A stretch of 64,000 nucleotides of DNA from Symsagittifera roscoffensis (taxonomy: Eukaryota > Xenacoelomorpha > Acoela > Convolutidae): positions 19,283 to 83,282 of the forward strand of contig NW_026970869.1 of the NCBI RefSeq assembly GCF_963678635.1, in the 5' to 3' direction. Both the position numbers and the translations under genes were made by a program. The first letter of the stretch is position 1, and every line of letters begins with the position of its first letter. The notes beneath the pieces are model-generated. The model did not search any database, had not been told where the DNA came from, and saw nothing but the letters and a program-made list of their open reading frames with translations. Below are positions 59,342-64,000 of this stretch, in pieces.

Positions 59342-59745
59342 AACAAAAACAAAACTTAAGAGTTAATACAATTATCTGTTGTCAGATTTCTTCAGATTTG
59401 TCTATTTTTGCAAAGTAAAATTCCTGATTTTTGAATGCTTTTGATCAAAGCATCCGTGATTTACGTGTAGATGATGGAAATATCGACTGTTCAACAACAA
59501 AAAATTGATCATTTTCCTGAATTTTTTAGCAGATCAACGGAGCGATGAGCAATCGTGAGACAATGTAAGAGAACAATAATGTTGTTGGGAAGTATCTTTT
59601 TTAGGAGCACAACGCAAAATTTACGGCTAAAAATAAACAGTTGCTGAAATCCATTAAATTCCGTGTGTAGGAACGTTTTAAGGTCCTTTGACCAAGAATC
59701 ACTGAAGCCATGATCCTAACCACGAGTGTTTGGGATGTAAATTAA
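59342..59745. other. Spacer, no gene
   Basis: Nothing recognised. Confidence 0.4.
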
Positions 59746-60250
59746 CAAGACTGCTCGTATCAGGGTGAAGCTCTGAATGTTCCGACTGCCTTTTAAGGTT
59801 TATGGAGCAGTAATAACATGCAAAAACAACTCTTATAAAATAAAACGAACTTTTTTTAAACTTGAGATTTTGTTGTGAAATTTATCCCCCACGCGCCATA
59901 TAAAGTACGAAGTGATAGATTTCGCTCTTGGTAACAAATCAATTCTGGCAAATAAGCTTCCTTCAACCAATTTGGAACCATTTTTAAGATGGATTGAGCC
60001 TCCGCTTACGCGTTAAAAGCGCGAACTATATCGCGCATTAATTGTCCCCGGTTGGCCAAAATGGCACTTTTTAAACCCTCATAACTTTACGAAAAATCTT
60101 ATTTTAACTTTATGAAAACATCTTTTCAAATTTAAGCTCTGGACAGCTATACCTTCCGAATAATATAAAAATTTTCCGTCAAAAATAGCTAGTTAAAAAG
60201 TCGAATTTTGTTAAAAGAAAAAAAACCACTCCAGCACAAATATTTCTCTA
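59746..60250 (-). mobile_element. TTGTTCCGAC-family element, subfamily A, 5' end decayed
   Basis: It has the tail 'caagactgctcgtatcaggg', a decayed hairpin ('agggtgaagctctga'), the AGTCGGAACA-equivalent 'tgttccgactgcc' on the plus strand and the central block. It fades at about 60250 after 'ccactccagcacaaatattt'. Confidence 0.78.
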
Positions 60251-61679
60251 TTTTTGCTCTGTTTTGCTTGAGCTTTATAGCATTCGGTCGAAGAAACCAC
60301 TCAATTACTGGAAGTGCTGCTGAAAAGAGCCTGTTTAATTGATTAAGTTGATCTAAATAAGAATAACCTAGGAGAAGTTCTTCCAATTTTACGTTGCCCA
60401 TCAGTTTTTGCCCCTTTTTTGATATCATCATCAATCAGGAAGCATGGCAAACGGAAATCAAAGAACAAAAAACTCATTACTTCAATGAAATCCTTTCAAA
60501 AAAACTAAACTGCCATTGGAGTCTAGAAGAACTGAAAAGCAGACAAGATCCGCTTTCCATAAAAAAAAATTGAATGACATTTTACAAAACGCAATATGGA
60601 TTTGCAAAAACTCGATTTGTGATTTTTGGATTTTTTTTCAGAAAACTTATGTAGATTTTTTTTGTAGGTCTGACTGTATCAGTTTAGGAACTAAATATTT
60701 CATGGCTAGCCATTTTTTATACTTTTGTCTAAAATTGGTTTAACTTTTTTTAATATTCCCGCTACGTGCTATAATTAGCCTACATTTTTGTATTTAGCGT
60801 CTAGAAACACATTAATAGGTTAATTAGTTCCCCTCATTTCATACTGGAATGATTTCTGAGCCCATCAAATGCTCGCCTACTCTTTATAACACAGGTCTAT
60901 TGCGGTTAATTGTCATAAAATGGTAATTTTCAGTTCCTGATATCTTCGAAAAAATTGTTTACTCGTAAGAGGCCTATGAAATTAGTAAAATGTTTATCTA
61001 TAAGCTCAAGATAAATAATTTTTTCTGATGGTACAAACATAACCAACAAAAATTTGTTATTTCAAAACCGAAAGAAAAACACGCCAATCACAAAATATGA
61101 ACAAAAATTTATCTCTCTTACGAAAACCAATGATGAAAATTCAATTTGAAGTTGAACTTCCTGGTGAGCTAAGCAACCTCAAATGATATTGCCAATTTTA
61201 TCTTCGGATGCGTTTAAGTTTAATTTTTTTCCCAGGCAAAATCAGATACAACAAACAATAATCGGAATGGATTTAAGATTTGCTTAAAAGTATCGCACTG
61301 TACATTGAAAAACAAGTATTTGTTAGTATTTAAATATATTGGTCGAGTCAGCCAATTGATTTAGCTAAATGGCATTGCTAAATCATTTGAGTTGTTCTGC
61401 ATACATTTTTTTCAAGACTCGTTCCTCCGAAATTGCAATAAATCAAATTGCCGTTCGCCCATTGAAGAAAAGATTGTTTATACTTAAGCAAGGTGGCCAA
61501 CCAACGCATCTTTATTCAATTTCATTATTACATTGAGTTCCTTTCAAAATGATAACTTCGCTAATGGAGTCTAGATGAAACCACAAATAGACAAGATCCT
61601 TTTTTCAAGTACCTTCTAAATGCAAGCTTTAGTGAACTTGCTGAAAATTTTTTTCTAAGACTAAGATTAAGAAAAAATT
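60251..61679. other. Spacer, no gene
   Basis: A piece related to subfamily C occurs near 61228-61290 ('caacaaacaataatcggaat', which recurs at 61758). No exon was seen. Confidence 0.4.
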
Positions 61680-62205
61680 TTGTTCCGACAAACAAAATTT
61701 GGAAAATAATTTTATCGTCGGATGCGTTTAAGTTTAATTTTTTTCAGGCAAAATCAGATACAACAAACAATAATCGGAATGGATCGAGTGATATAAAAGC
61801 ATTTTCAGTCTCGACAAACAGCCGGTTTGAACTTTTGAGTTTCAATCTAATTTTGGGCACTTCAAGCAATTAAAAAGGCATTATGATTATAATCGTCGAA
61901 TTCTTTTAATTCTAGCTCAGCCGTGAAATGTCAGTTGTACATTATCAAAAATAGTTCCCGAAGTTTTTCAAGCGCCTTCTTCATGGAAACTTGTGTGTAA
62001 TTTTCTATTCATTTCTCGAGGAATACTGCTTTTAACATTCTTAAATTACTATTACTATCGAGTGCGCCTAAGTTCTAGGCGTTCGTTCAGATCTTTTCAT
62101 CACACTGCGAACAAGGTGAAAAATTAAATTGTTGTTATTTTTTGTTTTTTTAAAAGTTTGCGAGTATTATTTTGTGCTACTTGCACAGCAGCCATCGATG
62201 TTCGT
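61680..62205 (+). mobile_element. TTGTTCCGAC-family element, subfamily C
   Basis: It starts TTGTTCCGACAAAC. The middle 'cgacaaacagccggtttgaa' aligns with the 55.3-kb copy, and the end 'ctacttgcacagcagccatc' is a mutated version of the subfamily C end. The right boundary is approximate. Confidence 0.6.
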
Positions 62206-62384
62206 CGAAAATACAGATAATCAGGAACAGTTCTTATATACTATATACTGAAAAAGTTTTCAATTATTATCAAATACATGAAAAAGGATTACATTAAATA
62301 CTATCAAATTAACCATTATTCAAACTTCAATTTTTAATTTCGTTTCTGGTTTGAAACTATTCTATCAATAATCTGCATATTAAA

Positions 62385-62780
62385 CAAGACTGCTCATATC
62401 TGCTCAAAAAATGAAATTATTATTTTTTTAAATGTGAGATTTTTTGTAAAAATCATCCCCCCCACACGCCATATAAAGTACAAAGTACAAAATTTTGCTC
62501 TTAGTAGCAAATGAATTATGGCAAATAAGGTTCGTTCAGCCAATTTGTACCTGTTTCTAAGACGGATTTAAGCACCCAAAACTTTCAACCCAATAATTTT
62601 ACGAAAAATGATCACAGGTAAAACAGTTTTCTAAATTCAATCTCAGATAGCAGTACTTTTCGAATGATATAAACAAACCTTGCCAAAAAAGATAAGTTAA
62701 AATTCGAATTTTGTCTGAAGAAAAAAAAACCCACCCCGAGCACAAATATTCTATTACTTTCGTTCCGAAAGTCGGAACAA
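62385..62780 (-). mobile_element. TTGTTCCGAC-family element, subfamily A, hairpin region deleted
   Basis: The tail 'caagactgctcat' leads directly into interior sequence, so the hairpin is lost. It ends 'gtcggaacaa'. The flanks are TAAA on both sides, consistent with a 4-bp duplication. A further full copy lies immediately to the right. Confidence 0.82.
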
Positions 62781-62800
62781 TAAACCTTATATACAGAATA

Positions 62801-63337
62801 CAAGACTGCTCGTATCAGAGCGGAGCGAAGCCATGAATATCCCGACTGCCTTTTAAGGTTTATGGAGCAGCAGTAATAACATTTAAAAAATTAAATGAAA
62901 AAAAATGAAATAAAATTTTTTTTCTTCTTAAATTTGAATTTTTTTTTGAAAAGCATCCCCCCTCACGCCATTTAAAGTACAAAAAGAGAGACTTCGTTCC
63001 TTGTAACAAATCAATTATGGCAAATAAGCTTCGTTCAACTATTTGGAACGATTTATAAGACGGATTAAATTTCCGCTTATGCGTTAATAGCGCGTTAATT
63101 GTCTCAAATTGGTCAAAATGCCCAAAATGGCAATCTTTAAACCCTCATAACTTTACGAAAAATGATCACAAGTGAAGTATCTTTTCAAATTTAAGCTCAA
63201 GGCAACAATACCATTTGAATGATATAAAAAAAACTCCGTCAAAAATGGCTAGTTAAAAAGTCGAAATTTGTCTGAAGAAAAAAAAACCCACCCCGAGCAC
63301 AAATATTCCGTTACTTTCGTATCGAAAGTCGGAACAA
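62801..63337 (-). mobile_element. TTGTTCCGAC-family element, subfamily A
   Basis: This minus-strand full-length copy has an enlarged hairpin loop ('cagagcggagcgaagccatga'), the central block and a well-preserved 5' end (gtatcgaaagtcggaacaa). Confidence 0.86.
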
Positions 63338-63418
63338 TAAGCACAACAAATACAAAAACATTTATTGATGTCTGTCTCATTTTACAAAAACATATACACG
63401 TATCGATGTCTGTCTCTT

Positions 63419-63806
63419 TTTGTTCCGATTTTCGGAGAAAGTTAGGAATATAAGTCCCTGGGCGGTGTTATATTCAGACTACTTTTACCAAGCTCTGGTA
63501 CCTCGGGGGATCGATCTCTTGATCTGCATGGGCCCAGTCGAGTTTGTCTCAACAATATAGTAACCTGCCATGCTTATGCCTAAAACTGCTTGTTTTATAA
63601 TCACGCACAACCAAGTTTTTTCAAATTGAAATTTAGGCATCTAGTTGGTTTTATTAACTCCATACACGACTCAAATTGCAACAATTAAGTTTTTATATTA
63701 TCAGCTAAATTCATACCCTTGCCAATGTTTAATTTACTAAAAACTATCCGAGACCAATTAAAGGGCTGTGGGACATTCAAGGCTTTGCCCTGATACAAGC
63801 AGTTGT
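63419..63806 (+). mobile_element. TTGTTCCGAC-family element, subfamily B
   Basis: It starts TTGTTCCGATTTTCGGAG and ends 'ttcaaggctttgccctgata' then 'caagcagttg'. The interior is unlike subfamily A and includes a GC-richer part ('ctctggtacctcggggga'). The last 150 bp match 32390-32554. The hairpin has one mismatch. Confidence 0.68.
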
Positions 63807-64000
63807 ATTATTAATAAATTGCTTTGTCCTTATGGAGTCAAAATCAGAAGTAAATCACGCACATCAAACATTGAAACAGAAAAATTACCGCGGTTAAGCT
63901 GAAATCAAATTAGATAGGGCAGCAGAAGCTCATCAACAACATTCAACACACAAAATCCGGACGAAGTCATGAAAATTCCGACTAATCGTTTCAGCTTCTG
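63807..64000. other. Window end, nothing recognised
   Basis: No gene or repeat arm was seen in the last 194 bases. Confidence 0.4.

Overview
The window is AT-rich metazoan nuclear DNA, most likely from an invertebrate. It has spliced genes with long introns, no operons or ribosome-binding sites, decayed LTR retrotransposons and many short non-autonomous DNA elements. I could not narrow the organism further, and all calls come from reading the sequence by eye.

The only host gene I can support is on the minus strand. Five exons (54776-54727, 43092-42931, 12364-12064, 11726-11580, 10770-10616) join in frame at GT..AG sites. They encode extracellular loop 1 through transmembrane helix 6 of a class A GPCR, closest in motif content to the GnRH/AKH/corazonin receptor group. 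The spacing from the TM3 cysteine to the DRC arginine is exactly canonical across a splice junction. TM1-TM2 (above 54776) and TM7 (below 10616) were not found and may lie outside the window. Everything from about 10.6 to 54.8 kb is therefore intron of this gene, apart from the exons.

Layout: 1-323, LTR fragment. 0.65-1.36 kb, unrecognised open frame. 2.27-3.43 kb, TIR element. 5.5-9.9 kb, dead Ty3/gypsy pol with no LTRs found. 10.6-12.4 kb, three receptor exons. 12.86-17.47 kb, LTR element on the minus strand. 18.4-30 kb, nested short elements, including a 1.1-kb-arm inverted repeat and a CTTGCAAG-rich TIR element. 30.7-42.5 kb, satellites, foldbacks and a C-rich tract. 42.9-43.1 kb, receptor exon. 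45.12-53.03 kb, decayed Ty3/gypsy element with 216-bp LTRs, a 5-bp target duplication and a 2-kb internal tandem duplication. 54.7 kb, receptor microexon. 55-64 kb, more short elements and nothing clearly coding.

The most notable repeat is a superfamily of about 0.4-0.57 kb elements, about 20 copies, that begin TTGTTCCGAC and end in a CTTG tail. The best-preserved subfamily has a 10-bp 5' motif whose reverse complement lies internally, just before a 3' hairpin. This asymmetry resembles non-autonomous Helentron/Helitron2 elements.
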